From NCBI GenBank assembly GCA_038496675.1, contig CM076652.1, forward strand, positions 14,408,561 through 14,472,560: a stretch of DNA of 64,000 nt. Reading direction: 5' to 3'. Positions 13,180-23,989 of this stretch are shown piece after piece; position 1 is the first letter of the stretch; each line of letters begins with the position of its first letter. The notes under the pieces are model-generated. The model was given only the letters and a program-made list of their open reading frames with translations. It did no database searches and was not told the origin of the DNA. Position numbers and translations under genes: made by a program. The DNA is from Rachycentron canadum. Its lineage: Eukaryota; Chordata; Actinopteri; Carangiformes; Rachycentridae.

Positions 13180-13700
13180 TGCTGCATTTTGTATACCATC
13201 AGGGAATCTGAATTTCATTCAGCCTTCGAAAGAAAAGAGAGGAAAATCAAGGGCGCACCATAAATGCACCGAGATGGAGTGCAGAAGAATGTTATAGGAG
13301 GGGGCTTTGGTGAAAGGATTCAAGGATTTAACAATCCCACATCCTCTCAGCCTGTCCTTCATCTCTAATAATCAAGCTTGGCCACAGAATATCCCTCTGG
13401 ATGGGAAAAAAACATGTTGCCTGTCTGCCTCTCACTCATCTTTAGACTGCCAGTCTTGGGTCTTCCTCTTGAAGTCTTCTGTCACATTTATGGCTTCAAA
13501 CAGTAAGCACAGCCTTCTTTTAACTGACTGCCATGTCTTTAAAGCTGGATATCTTTTTTGTACTACATTAGCATGAGATGAAGGGCAGTGTGCCTCATGC
13601 AAAGGAAGCCCTGAGAAGGCACGACCACAGACACTGTGAACTTGTTTGTTGCTGAACACCAAAGGCCACCGACACAAGCTAACCGGTTTTAGCTCAGGTA
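13180..13700. promoter_or_regulatory. Candidate conserved noncoding element
   Basis: Complex GC-balanced island with overlapping motif-free frames of 81-89 codons on opposite strands. Flanks are AT-rich. Function is inferred only. Confidence 0.3.
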
Positions 13701-13981
13701 AAATATGATGTCCACAGTATTCCTATATATTCACTCCACTGAAAGCGAAACTAGTGCTTGACTGAGGGCAAATTTAGATTAGGTAAATTGGGTTTTGCAG
13801 AAATGGTATATGCACATATTGCCAGCTGTTGTAACATGTCATCAGAACACATAAGGGCACAATGTATGGGTTGAATGTTTGGCAAAAGCGATTGTGTTGG
13901 TGTACAAACATACTACAAAATGTTCTCACCTGCTCTCTTTAATTCACCTTGAAAGCCTCAGCAAAATCTTTTACATGCCCA

Positions 13982-13983
<2 letters not shown>

Positions 13984-14044
<61 letters not shown>
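13984..14044. repeat. (ATCT)n microsatellite
   Basis: About fifteen uninterrupted tetranucleotide units, a perfect array. It lies about 200 bases upstream of the CpG-island-like segment. Confidence 0.98.
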
Positions 14045-14186
14045 CAGTGTAGATGAAATGAGTATCCCATTGCACATCGAGGAAAATAATAAAGATACTA
14101 TTTTTCAAGAGGAATGCTCTAACCTTCAGAAATATTTTTCGAGCATTATTATACTAAAAAAAACTAATATCTGGGTGGATTCCTTT

Positions 14187-14208
14187 AAAAAAAAAAAAAA
14201 AAAAAAAA
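14187..14208. repeat. A22 homopolymer
   Basis: Uninterrupted run of 22 A just upstream of the CpG-rich segment. It accounts for the poly-lysine or poly-phenylalanine ends of short frames here. Confidence 0.97.
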
Positions 14209-14244
14209 GTTTAGGGTTTGCAAACTTGAGAAAAGGTGGCATAT

Positions 14245-14530
14245 TTCTCGCATGCCCGGAGGGAAGGCTGCCGTAACTGAGAGCAGCTCGAGTGAGGCAG
14301 CAGCGCCTGGTACCGGAGCCCTCCACTGAGCGGCGCCGCAGCCCGCAACTTCCACAGGCACCGGGAGGCAGCGTTTCCTCCCCGCTGCACCGCGGTGCTG
14401 CAGGCCAATCCCGCACACCCACTCACTCAGTCCGCGTTGGGTTACAGTGACAAGGGCCCTGTCTGAACCACGACTTTTAGAAAGATAATATTACAGGTAG
14501 GTGCGAGCCACGGACCGTGTCACTATCGAT
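14245..14530. promoter_or_regulatory. CpG-island-like putative promoter
   Basis: The only strongly CpG-rich segment in the window: 15 CpG in the 160 bases 14281-14440, with no depletion relative to its C and G content, while the surroundings are CpG-poor. It has GC-rich boxes and a CCAAT box at 14405-14409, and no obvious TATA box. Vertebrate genes often start in such islands. A strong splice donor follows at 14497, so transcription to the right is the simplest reading. A weaker minus-strand donor core (GTGAGT) also exists inside the island, so a leftward or bidirectional promoter is possible. Confidence 0.5.
14410..14496 (+). other. Putative untranslated first exon
   Basis: The sequence TTACAG at 14491-14496 is followed by GTAGGTGCG, a good U2-type splice donor. 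It sits at the downstream edge of the CpG-rich block and just after a CCAAT box, where a first exon would be expected. No ATG-initiated plus-strand frame reaches this donor, so if it is an exon it is 5' untranslated or belongs to a noncoding RNA. The 5' boundary is not visible; 14410 is a guess placed just after the CCAAT box. No convincing second exon was found in the window. The gene is unidentified. Confidence 0.33.
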
Positions 14531-14780
14531 AGACAAATTAAGCATTGAAAAACAAGACCGTGACCCAGAAATTCTCGCTTTAATCGGGTCACCGTGCTCG
14601 TTTTCAGCACTGAGTGATAATGGCACCTCTCACTGTCCTTAGCATTTGAAGTCCCCTTACCGCAACCTGTAGCTTTTGGGGCAGTGAAAATTGTCCAGCT
14701 GGACGCCTTATATTTCCCTCTATTGGTAGCTTTGTGTGTGTTCTGGGCTATGTACACCTGCCTGCTGATAGCTCTCAGTG

Positions 14781-14862
14781 CCTTTTCTTTCTTTCTTTCT
14801 TTCTTTCTTTCTTACTTTCTTTCTTTCTTTCTTTCTTTCTTTTTCTCTCTCTCTCTTTTTTT
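14781..14862. repeat. (CTTT)n / (CT)n pyrimidine microsatellite
   Basis: Tandem TTTC units, interrupted once by CTTACT at 14811-14816, then a short CT tract and T run. It lies within 300 bases downstream of the putative promoter. The strand-asymmetric polypyrimidine tract can adopt non-B DNA, which is general knowledge and not seen here. Confidence 0.95.
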
Positions 14863-15088
14863 AATGTAGTTGGAGGTCAGTTTCCCCCTCTAATGACCTG
14901 CTGTGAGAGTTTGTATCAGCATTGCTGTAATCACGGATGCAAATAAACGTGTGCAGCGTTAAATCGCCTTTAAATGAGTTATATATTAGTGTAAGGCCAT
15001 TGAAAGAAACAAAAATGAACTATATCATGCCATCACTTGTTTGTTTAGGCTGATAGGTTTCCTTACTAAAAGTGGGCACAGTTTACGC

Positions 15089-15108
15089 TTTTTTTTTTTT
15101 TTTTTTTT
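15089..15108. repeat. T20 homopolymer
   Basis: Uninterrupted T run with AAATAAATAA after it. It could be the poly(A) tail of a minus-strand retrocopy, but no recognisable element precedes it. Confidence 0.95.
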
Positions 15109-15859
15109 AAATAAATAAGCTGCAGAATTGACCACATCATTCTCACCCTCTTGTTGACATTGCCATATGCTGGAGGACTGTACTGATTCAAGTCAAGTGA
15201 GGAGCTGCAGTAGAAGAAGGGTAAATCTCTTAGCTGGGGCTTCTTTATGTTGCACATGGGAAGCAGCCTGAAAAGACCAAGGAAGCTTGTCGGGCGTCGA
15301 AAGAAACGCTGAGGAGCAAGATGAAAATTCTCTGAAATAGGCCGAACACAAAGTCTTTTTGCTCCTACAGGGTTTTGTTCAGGGTTCCACTGAGAAAGCC
15401 CAATGCAAAGTGGGCCTACAGCCAACTGGGATGGATTCTAGGGTGGAACCTAAACAGATGGGAGATAGTATAAAGGTGAACACAAGGTCAATCTGAGCTT
15501 CAGTGATAAAGCTGTGGGCACTGCTCATAGCAGTGTTTTAAAAGTTGACTCGAGAAAACAGATTGTGTGGTCAGAATAAACTCTTAAGACCATATTGGTC
15601 CATTTTTTTTCCAGGCTTCTTTTGTCTAGATTGCCACAGGCGGAAGCAGCAGACACCAAATGGTCAAAAAATTGTTATCATTATGTTTGTCTGGAAATCA
15701 GCAGAATGGGGGTGTTGATTTCCAGCGGGTGGGTTTTTCCTTTGTCCCTTTTTTTGTTCTAACCCAGATTTTCATGTATAACAGGCTCACAGCTGATCCA
15801 TCCCCCAGTACACAATTGAGAGAGGAGGTTAAAGCACTCTGAACGCATGGGACCATATT
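15109..15859. other. Noncoding; possible weak exon signals
   Basis: Moderately complex sequence. The 119-codon minus-strand frame (15066-15425) ends in the T20 tract and has no domain pattern. A pyrimidine-AG acceptor at about 15600-15615 and a CAG/GTAATT donor at 15861-15866 could bound a 250-base noncoding exon, but such pairs are common by chance. Confidence 0.3.
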
Positions 15860-16270
15860 GCAGGTAATTAATATGTCAGCTCAATGATGAACTTCGTCAA
15901 TACATCTATCACCACACTTACTTGAAACTGGAGTAGCACATGTGGGATGCTGCAGAGAGCGCAGACTGAGAGTACATTTGTCCATTAGTAAACACTTCAT
16001 AGTGTGTGTTGTGATTGGGGAGGTAGCGGGGCTCCTCTCTGTCCAGTTGCAGTCATTTTCGCCTGTCACCTCCTCATTGCTGTAAAAACACTTGCTGTGG
16101 TTTGGTAGATTAACAGAGAGCCCCCTAATGGAGTAATTACACCGAGCCAAACATCTATTTTTCACCTGTGGTCTGCCATTATTCTCTGTCCCCTATCCAC
16201 TCCATTGGAAGTCACTTACTCTCCTTACAATGAGTTATCATTGACTGCCATTTAGACGTTCTGGAGCAAT
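15860..16270. promoter_or_regulatory. Candidate enhancer with homeodomain and RUNX-like sites
   Basis: A dense non-repetitive island. It contains TGTGGTTT (RUNX-type core) at 16096-16103, CTAATGG near 16125 and TAATTAC at 16134-16140, all within 45 bases. The 94-codon minus-strand frame through it has no motif. Motifs are seen; activity is inferred. Confidence 0.4.
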
Positions 16271-17491
16271 TTGTCTTACTGAGGCCATGTGCTGGCCTCA
16301 TTGCAAAGAACAATCATTCTCCCTCCAATATATAAAACATTCATGGGGAAAAGGAAGAGAAAATGCCCCACAAACAGATAGTAGAGAGTGGCTAATAGAT
16401 ACTATAAAGGTGACAGACAAGGAAAATAATGTAGGAGATTACTGGAGCAGGAACAAGCCTGCACAACCAGTACAAAAGCTTCAGGGACTGTACTGCTGGA
16501 AAAAAAAAATCCTTCATGAGACAAATGTGTTAAATGGCTTGTATGGCAGCTATTGGTGGTGGTAATTGCTGTTGTTGCAAACAAACTATAAGTCTCAATT
16601 TAAATTCTAAATTCTAAAAGTATAAATTGCTATCATAATTTGTTACTGTTTTCTTTTTTACTTAGTGTCATATTTTGTTAATGTTTAGCTATGAGATTAT
16701 TACATTTTTGATTCAACTACTGTAATATTTACTGCAACAATAAAAAGATATTTTTGTTATTGTTGTTGGTGGCTAAAGATTAGATAGATTAATTTCTGGT
16801 ATGTAAAGAAGAAACCATGCAAAATATGGTACAATCCACTCATCTACACCAGAAAGGGTTAATCACATTCTTAACTGAGTGTTTGTTAGATTACTCTCTC
16901 TCCAACTGCTTAACACAATGACAAATAACCATTATTCTTTTTCTTGCACTGATAATCGGGACAACTTAAACATTTCTTACTAGCACAAGTGAAACCATTA
17001 ATCCTCAATGATACTACTGATAAGTGGTGACTTTGGAGTAATGGCCCTGTCACCTTAAAAAAAAAAAAGGAGAAATTTGAGCAATTAAAACAAGATACCT
17101 ATTATATTCTGTGCATCCCATCTCTGTGTGTCATCGGGAGGTTTCTGTCAGTGGTAATAGACTAAATAATGGAATAAGCTTTTGTTCATTATGTACATAT
17201 AGAAAGATGTCCTCCATACCAAAAATGATCAGTATAAATAGTTACTGGGCGTAAAAAGAGAAATTACTTTTTCAGGAGAGGAAAAATGTAGAATTAGCCA
17301 GAAATATCTGTCAGTTTAATTATAATTTGGCTGACAATGGAGATTTGTGTAGAAAAAGTGGTTAGAAACTTTGAAGGTTGCTTGACTTCAACCCAGGTAC
17401 ACATGGTATTTATCACGATCTGTCCTGTGATTTACTAGAGGTAAACTAGAGATGTTTCAGTTTTATTTATACAAAGTTAATTTTAACTCTT
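16271..17491. other. AT-rich, no gene seen
   Basis: AT-rich filler with an A9 run at 16500 and A12 near 17057. No repeat family or coding frame recognised. Confidence 0.5.
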
Positions 17492-17797
17492 GAGCTGCAA
17501 CTATAGGTTGATTATTCAACAGAAAATCAATCAGCAACTATTTTGATAACAGATGAATTTTTTAAGTTAAAATCCCTGCAAGAATGCTTAACATTTAGCG
17601 ATTTCAGCTTTTTTTAAGTGATAATTTGTTGCCTTCTTTGTCAATATATTGAATCTCTTTGGGTTTTCAATTGTTTGTTGGACCAAACAAGAAATTATAC
17701 AGCATAACCTTGGTCTCTTGGAAGTTGTGAATTACATTCTTTTAGAGGAAATCACTCACTGATTAATAATTAATACAAATCTTTCGTTGCAGCCCTT
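17492..17797 (-). mobile_element. hAT-like nonautonomous element (MITE), copy 1
   Basis: Starts with GAGCTGCAAC and ends with GTTGCAGCCC, an inverted-repeat pair typical of a MITE family very common in spiny-rayed fish. Internal landmarks match the family as I recall it: CAGAAAATCAATCAGCAACT, TTGATAAC, GAATCTCTTTGGGTTTTCAA, TTGGACCAAACAAGAA, then TTAATAATTAAT before the far end. The copy has lost most of the repeated TCGATTAATCGA units and has no coding capacity. No clear 8-base target duplication remains, so it is old. Its orientation is opposite to the copy at 25 kb. The hAT assignment is from memory. Confidence 0.75.
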
Positions 17798-19249
17798 TTG
17801 CCTCTCTGTCGATTGGCGTCAGACTTACCACAACGCATTGCATTTTGGTCCCATGAAGCTTCTAAAGAGGTCGTTAGAGTAAACATGAATAACTCCAGAT
17901 GGCGTTAAAGGTGAGTGTTGCAAACCACAGCTGATAGGTTACTCTTGTGGTGCTATATGCAGTTACATGCCAAACAGTGAACTGGTAATTTGTCTGATAC
18001 AACACTCAAGTAAGTAGGGGGAGGCAGTGATTCACTGTATACTGTATATTACTCATGCATCTCATGCATGTTATGCTGCATTCTCCTACATACAGTACAT
18101 GCGCCATATACTGCACTTCCATGTCCTTGACAGTCTCAGACTACAATATGTGTGTGCTCTTGTTATACAGTCACAGTGTACAGCTCACCATGCACCCTCT
18201 GATGATAGCTTTTTAAATATGATCTAACCACCAGGGCGATGAGGAAATATTTAAAAACCTTGCGTAGGCTAATTGAAATTGTCTCAATTTAATCGTCTTC
18301 TCCATCATATGTTCTCTTTGTCATTATGGTTGTCTCTTGCACTAATCAGTTGTTGATGTAGCTGCCTAGAGGTATTACACTATAACTGACAGGATGATAA
18401 TAAACACGCATAATTGAGTTTGTGATTGAGTATGATTTTAGATTATTTGCTCATTTTCATTTAACGACTTCAGGTATCTTGACATTAAGTGAAAAAGATT
18501 TATTAATGGCACTGTACATTTGGCCAGGTTATGTTGTTAGCCTTATTGTCAAATTTGGTCATTTTAACTTTGAACACTGTTGGATTATCTTGTTTTTATT
18601 GGATTTATCATTAGAATAAGATGAAAACATGCTCATTTAATTGCTCAAAGCTGCTTAAAATGGAAAATCTGTTTGGGTTTGAGTTTGAAACATTTTTGTT
18701 CTTGTTTGTTTCATCAAGCACATTGACTTCAACAGGACACTTGTTCAGAGTCAAAGTAGAACTAATTAGCTAGTTGGATATTTCCAGAATTAACACATAA
18801 CATCCTTAGAACAGATGGTAAAAATGATTTGACCATCTGATTTATTCTTTATATGTCATTAGTTTAAACAGATTGTCCAAAACCTTAGCTAAAATTAATT
18901 GGAAATAAAACATCTATAGGCCAAACTCTTCCTTTGTGTCCTTTTGGTTTTAAAATAAGAGGCTATACTACTCATACAATACAATTTGATATAGAAATCT
19001 GAAAAACTTAGACTTAGCTTTAGTTGAAAAAAGCTGGTGTTAGTGTTGGCACCCATCAGCACTGAGGATCATCTGGCTCCATCAAGACACCCAAGTTTGA
19101 AAAATTGTTGCAACCTTGCAAATTAGTATAGTGAAATGGTTTCTGTCCTTATTAGCTACCTTTTATATTATTCTTTTTATGTGTTATTGAACATATAATG
19201 TCTTACCCTACCTGCAAAATTCACCATTCTTTGGCAGCATCACCACAGT
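17798..19249. other. AT-rich, no gene seen
   Basis: AT-rich sequence with local CATGCATCTCATGCATG near 18055. I find no coding frame or repeat family. Confidence 0.5.
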
Positions 19250-19560
19250 CCTGGGCACTTTATACTTAGTATTTCTATGGCCGTAGCTCTGATCAAAGGG
19301 GTTCAGGGGCCTGAGTTTGAAATCCCTCAAAGCCCATTTTGGCTACTCTTTGTTTAGCCCATTGGCATTCTGACCCCATGCTTCTCAGACTTTGAACTCA
19401 AAGCTTGGAAAAGCCGTATCGCTTCTTTAAACACATTATCAGTGGGCTAGGCTTTAAGAATATCACTAATCATCTTAAGGTTTTAGTGTGTTGTGGCAGT
19501 ATCGTTAAAACCTCTGGGGCCGTTTACTGGCATGAGCACTGTAAGAAATTTTCTGTGAAA
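19250..19560. promoter_or_regulatory. Candidate enhancer with TCF/LEF-like sites
   Basis: Complex island with several CAAAG cores in about 120 bases: GATCAAAGG at 19291-19299, CTCAAAGCC near 19326, CTTTGTTT near 19349 and CTCAAAGCTT near 19398. GATCAAAGG fits the TCF/LEF consensus. Nothing coding is present. The Wnt link is inference from motif density. Confidence 0.35.
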
Positions 19561-20989
19561 TATACGATAACTTAATAGCAGCAAGTGGTTTATAAGTTAT
19601 ACATTTCACATTAAAGCATCTTAAATCAACACCATTGCAGTAATGCACTGTTAAAATGATTTATTCAAACAAACAGTTTCAATTTAAAGGTGAATGCCAA
19701 AGTTGTAACAGGGTGTGGATTTGTGGCAAATATGTCATTTGAAATGTGCACTGTTGCTTATATCCATGGGGTTTGGTTTGACTTCTTGTAGGATTCTCCA
19801 TGCAGTCCTGTTACAGGATTATTATATCTTTTCTTTTCTTATGCAATTCTGAAAATGAGCCAACAACCTTGAAAGTACAACTCTGAATCTTTGCCTTTAG
19901 CCAAGCTATGGAAAACTGTCACTTGTAGTTGTTTCATTCCCTGTCTCAAAACTGTATATTTTCAAACCACTGAAACTAGATTCAACGGAATGTGTTTGCT
20001 AAAATTAATCAATAACTTAACACTTTGCTTACATTGTGTGTCAGGTTAAGACTTCCTCCTACACATCAGAGAACTTGGCTTGAAGTTTAATGTCAACTGT
20101 TAATGCTGCAGTTTAATAAATAATTGATGCACTGCAGTGCATACCTTTTTGAAAGGGTGCTGCAGCACATGGATATTATACAAAGATTATACGAAGAGGA
20201 AAGGACAGGATCAGAAGTGTTCCATTATAAATGCATGCCAACGTTTTAGGCCATGTCAATCAGTCAAGCTGGATGACTTTTTTGTTTTGCAAAACTACAA
20301 ACATTTTTTTTTCTTACTCATAGTTTGTCTCAGTGAACACAGATAATTGTTTTTGTCTCAGTATGAGTACATTTATTTACACCCACACACCTATAGTAGT
20401 GGTAAAAAAGCAATAAAGCCACACTTCAACAAATCTAACTTTGACATGATTTGTATTTTCTTATTGAAATGGACATGAGCTTTATCTCAACTAAATTATT
20501 GCAAATTACCTTGAGAATCGTTTTTAAACTGGTTAAAATGGGCCAATCAGGTGTGTTTCTGAACACACTGAACACTGTGGTTGAACAATTGTCCATATGT
20601 CAGGTGCATCTGCTTCATCCCACTGAATAATGTACAAAAGCAACATTTAATGCATTTATTGATGAAACAGCTTTATCTTATAGCATTCTAGACTAAATGT
20701 AATAAAATGAATATGACCACATAGATCAATCTTTTTGCTTATTGTCTTCAAAATTTGTGCATATATGATTCCATAGAAGTCTGTTTTTGCCCTGTAGCTC
20801 CTCTCACACCTCTTCACTCTCATCAGACCCCATGATTAAGATTTGGCACCTTGAATTACATTGTCTTCATCTGGAAATATTTCAGCTGCATTTCTGCCAC
20901 TCTAAAGAAAGAGGAAGATAAAGGAAAAGAAGGTAAAAACACACCCTGTTGTGTGAATCCTACAGAAGGCCTTGAACCCTGCCATTCAT
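19561..20989. other. Noncoding, mostly AT-rich
   Basis: No gene. The notable content is the pair of CTGCAG-centred palindromes at 20127-20168, listed separately. The remainder is AT-rich filler. Confidence 0.5.
20127..20168. repeat. Two neighbouring perfect palindromes
   Basis: ATGCACTGCAGTGCAT at 20127-20142 is a perfect 16-base palindrome. GTGCTGCAGCAC at 20157-20168 is a perfect 12-base palindrome. Both centre on CTGCAG, and a third CTGCAG lies at 20106-20111. They could be dimer binding sites or cruciform-prone DNA. Biological meaning is unknown. Confidence 0.9.
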
Positions 20990-21690
20990 CCCTTTCACTT
21001 CATCAGCTGAGTCTAATTGCCAGAGAGGACAGGATACCCAGGGCCCAATTGTTCCTTATCCTCTTTGGAGCCTCTGAGGCATGAAAAGCGAAAGGCCTGC
21101 TTTTGATCTTTTTTTTTTGTTAGTTTTTTTTTTTTTTTTCTGTCATCCCCTACTATCCTTTCCCTTAGAGTGAGACACTCCATTCACACTGTGCCCCCCT
21201 CTTCATCCACGCAAAAATAATTATCAAGCTCTGCTTCATCAAATAATGGTGGATATTGGAGGTCATGATGGGGAGGACCAGAGGTCTGCAGGGGTGGCCC
21301 AAGGACGTGGTGGAGCTCCCAACTCATCTTAGAGGCATGCTCCTTAGCTGTGGCTACCTTTATATACCTTGACCCCGGTTTTCGTTTGCCTGTCCTAATG
21401 AGACCCTCTCATGCAGCCAATGCAATAGAGGTCTCGCAGTGACAGGGTTGGGAGGCCAACGTACAATGAGACACAGGGCTGTGCTCAGACAAGGGCGCAT
21501 CTGTGCCATCTTATTAAGCCTTGGAAAAGAGCTCATGCGTCTCAACGTCCCATAGGCGCTGAGAGCAGATCTATTGACACCTACTTGTCCTTTGCGGTCA
21601 ACACCTTTCTGTGAGGAGGCAGGCACACCCAACTTCTTGTTAGGAGTAATTCTTGGCAGAGTATTTAGCGAGGCAAAGTGTTTAACTCGT
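20990..21690. promoter_or_regulatory. Candidate conserved noncoding element cluster
   Basis: Two dense islands (20990-21090 and about 21175-21690) separated by T runs at 21110-21140. The right part is one of the most complex, GC-balanced stretches of the window, with ATAATTATCAAG near 21218 and no simple repeats. The 90-codon minus-strand frame (21360-21632) has no domain pattern. Regulatory role inferred. Confidence 0.4.
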
Positions 21691-21912
21691 TTTGGGTGGC
21701 CATGTGGCTTAAGGATAAAGAATGCAGATTTATAATGATGAAAAATTCCTTGGAACTAGAGAAATGAGAAGGGATGTCAAAGACCAATTTGTCAAAAACA
21801 AGGAGTTCTCCTATTTAAAAAACAAAGGGCACCAAAGTCATTTTTAATACTTTTTTTCCCCACAATACATTTTAATTGATGCTTTGGGTTATTGGTAATC
21901 ATACTGTTTAAC

Positions 21913-21928
21913 TTTTTTTTTTTTTTTT
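21913..21928. repeat. T16 homopolymer
   Basis: Uninterrupted T run in AT-rich DNA; no element attached to it. Confidence 0.93.
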
Positions 21929-22149
21929 AATTTACAACAGTCTAAGTAAATTGAAAGAGTGAAATGCAAGCCAACCCCTGCTGATTTATGAAAAAAAAGC
22001 ACTTAGTAAGAAAACATACTTAAGACAGTCAACCTAAATACCTGTCTAACTTACTAACAAAAGGGACACCAGGATGTACTATAAGTAGAGAAAAATGACA
22101 AACAAAAACAGGAGTAGGCAAACAAAAACCTTTAAGCAATCATGTTAAG

Positions 22150-22429
22150 CACGCCTAACATCTGAGCACTGTGAGAGAACAAAGCAGGGCTCCTGTCAGT
22201 GCATCGATCCACTCCTGAAGGCACACACATCCATAGCTCTCTGATTGCTCCCTGCCTCTCGCGCCTCTCTCCCCCGCGCCTCTAACTCTCTGCTCTGGCT
22301 CCTTTCTGAGAATGTGCTTATCGATCTGGCCTACTTCCTTGGAGTTAACTCACTGATAAAACCTGACCAAGGGCTTCCAATGGCCTGAAAGAGTTTGGAG
22401 GGCTGGTGAGGAGGCAAGATGATTAAAAA
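22150..22429. promoter_or_regulatory. Candidate conserved noncoding element
   Basis: Complex, locally GC-rich island with CpGs at 22260-22280, two ATCGATC-type sites (near 22203 and 22320) and GTTAACTCACTGATAAA near 22345. It ends directly against the G15 tract. No coding frame. Confidence 0.35.
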
Positions 22430-22444
22430 GGGGGGGGGGGGGGG
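22430..22444. repeat. G15 homopolymer
   Basis: Fifteen consecutive G, the only long G run in the window. Such a run can form G-quadruplex structures and is hard to sequence, so its exact length is uncertain. Confidence 0.95.
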
Positions 22445-23989
22445 AAAGTTTGTCAACTGCTTCTTTGTCAACTGTTATGTTTTATAATGTTTTAACATTT
22501 GTAATGTGTGCCTATGTAATAAGGTTTTTCCTGGAGGCAAGAAAATAGCAAGAAAGTAAAATGAGACAAGAGAGTTGCTCAACTTAAAATATTAACCCTT
22601 GTCTGGTTTAAATTATGTTATTATTTTAGTTCTCAAGTGGCTACTAACCTGCTGACCAACTAGAATAAAAATAAAACTCCTTTGGATTTTTTTTAATTAA
22701 AGCATGAAAAAGTATTTTCTTTTCTTCACTCACTTACTATTTATATTTTTCTGTTGTTTAAGAACACATTGAATGGCCTCTACCATAGAGAAGTGAAGAG
22801 TTCAGAGAGCTTTGTGTTGCTAAGTTAAGCTATCGTGCATATGTTTTGGTGGAGCTTCACAATTGTAAGAGGATTCACCAAAGAGTTTGTATAGTTTGTT
22901 TTGAAAAATGATGAGTATATTAAGCAAAATTGGGATCATAGTGATGTTAAAATTAGTCTTAGTCATTCATTTATTTGTAATTGCAATTGAGTCAGTCTAG
23001 TGTAGTTCATCTAAGTTGCACTACTTAACTAGAAACACTACGACTGAAAAAAAAACTTCATTTATAAATTACAGTAATATCAATCTAATGGAATAGTGAC
23101 AAATGAGTCCAGATGAGTCCATTGACTTCACCCAGCTGGTTAAATTAGCAGTTGCATTTGATTTAGTGAGGACTTTCATTGTTATCACTGTTTTATTCTA
23201 CCATAAGCCATCTGTGATAACAGTGAATAGAAATAAGAAAACACGACAGCATCGTCTTTAATGAATTAATGTAGAATGGTATCTATTTTAACACTGTTGT
23301 TCAGTGTGCTGTAGATCTAAAAAAAAAAAAATCAATAGTTCCTTATCACTCTTCTGGAGAAAGCTTCCACAAAGATATCAAAAATCAGTGTTTCTTAAAA
23401 AAAAAAAAAAAAAAAAAAGTGACTCATGTTTTGTGTGTCAGTATGTGTAATCGTGTCTCCAGAGTGTGATTACATTGTATGTCAGTTTGTGTATATTTTT
23501 GCAAGTGTGTTGTGCTGTCATGTTTGTAGCATTCCATGTGGGAGGGTCTGTTGATAAGTAAGCCATCTGTAGTGTTCTGCCGAACGACATGTTGTAAAGC
23601 GAGATTTGAGAGTGTGGAGAGACTTGACTTGACAAATCTTGGCACATAATGAGACAGAAGGGAGTAAAGGCAGAAGTCTGTCCAGAGATAAACAATTAGA
23701 TTTGTCCCTGAGGTAAAGGCCAGGCAATGCAAGGACTCTCAGACTAACAAAATCAATATGGCTTCCAGTAAGAACACTCAGGGGGTAGAGTGATGAAGAG
23801 GTTATCATTCATTTCTAAGATTTGGACACATGTATACAATGAGGAACATTGTTGTCAGTATGAACACTAACTAAAGCTTCTTGTTGGTGACGTATGAATC
23901 TGCTATTCAATTACCTGTCAAGTATAATCGGTCCAATAAGACACGACAGATCAACGGGGATACTGAACTGCATTTCCTTCAGCAGCCAA
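22445..23989. other. AT-rich, no gene seen
   Basis: AT-rich filler including an A22 run at 23397-23418. The part 23420-23810 is more complex, with overlapping motif-free minus-strand frames of 85-102 codons. No repeat family recognised. Confidence 0.45.
23397..23418. repeat. A22 homopolymer
   Basis: Uninterrupted A run; no recognisable retroelement precedes it on the plus strand. Confidence 0.96.

Noticed and set aside
14185..14426. Three arginine/cysteine-rich minus-strand frames in the CpG island
   Set aside because: Typical of CpG-rich noncoding DNA; three frames open at once and no domain.
15616..15863. Possible noncoding second exon for the CpG-island transcript
   Set aside because: Splice-like ends only; such pairs occur often by chance at this length.
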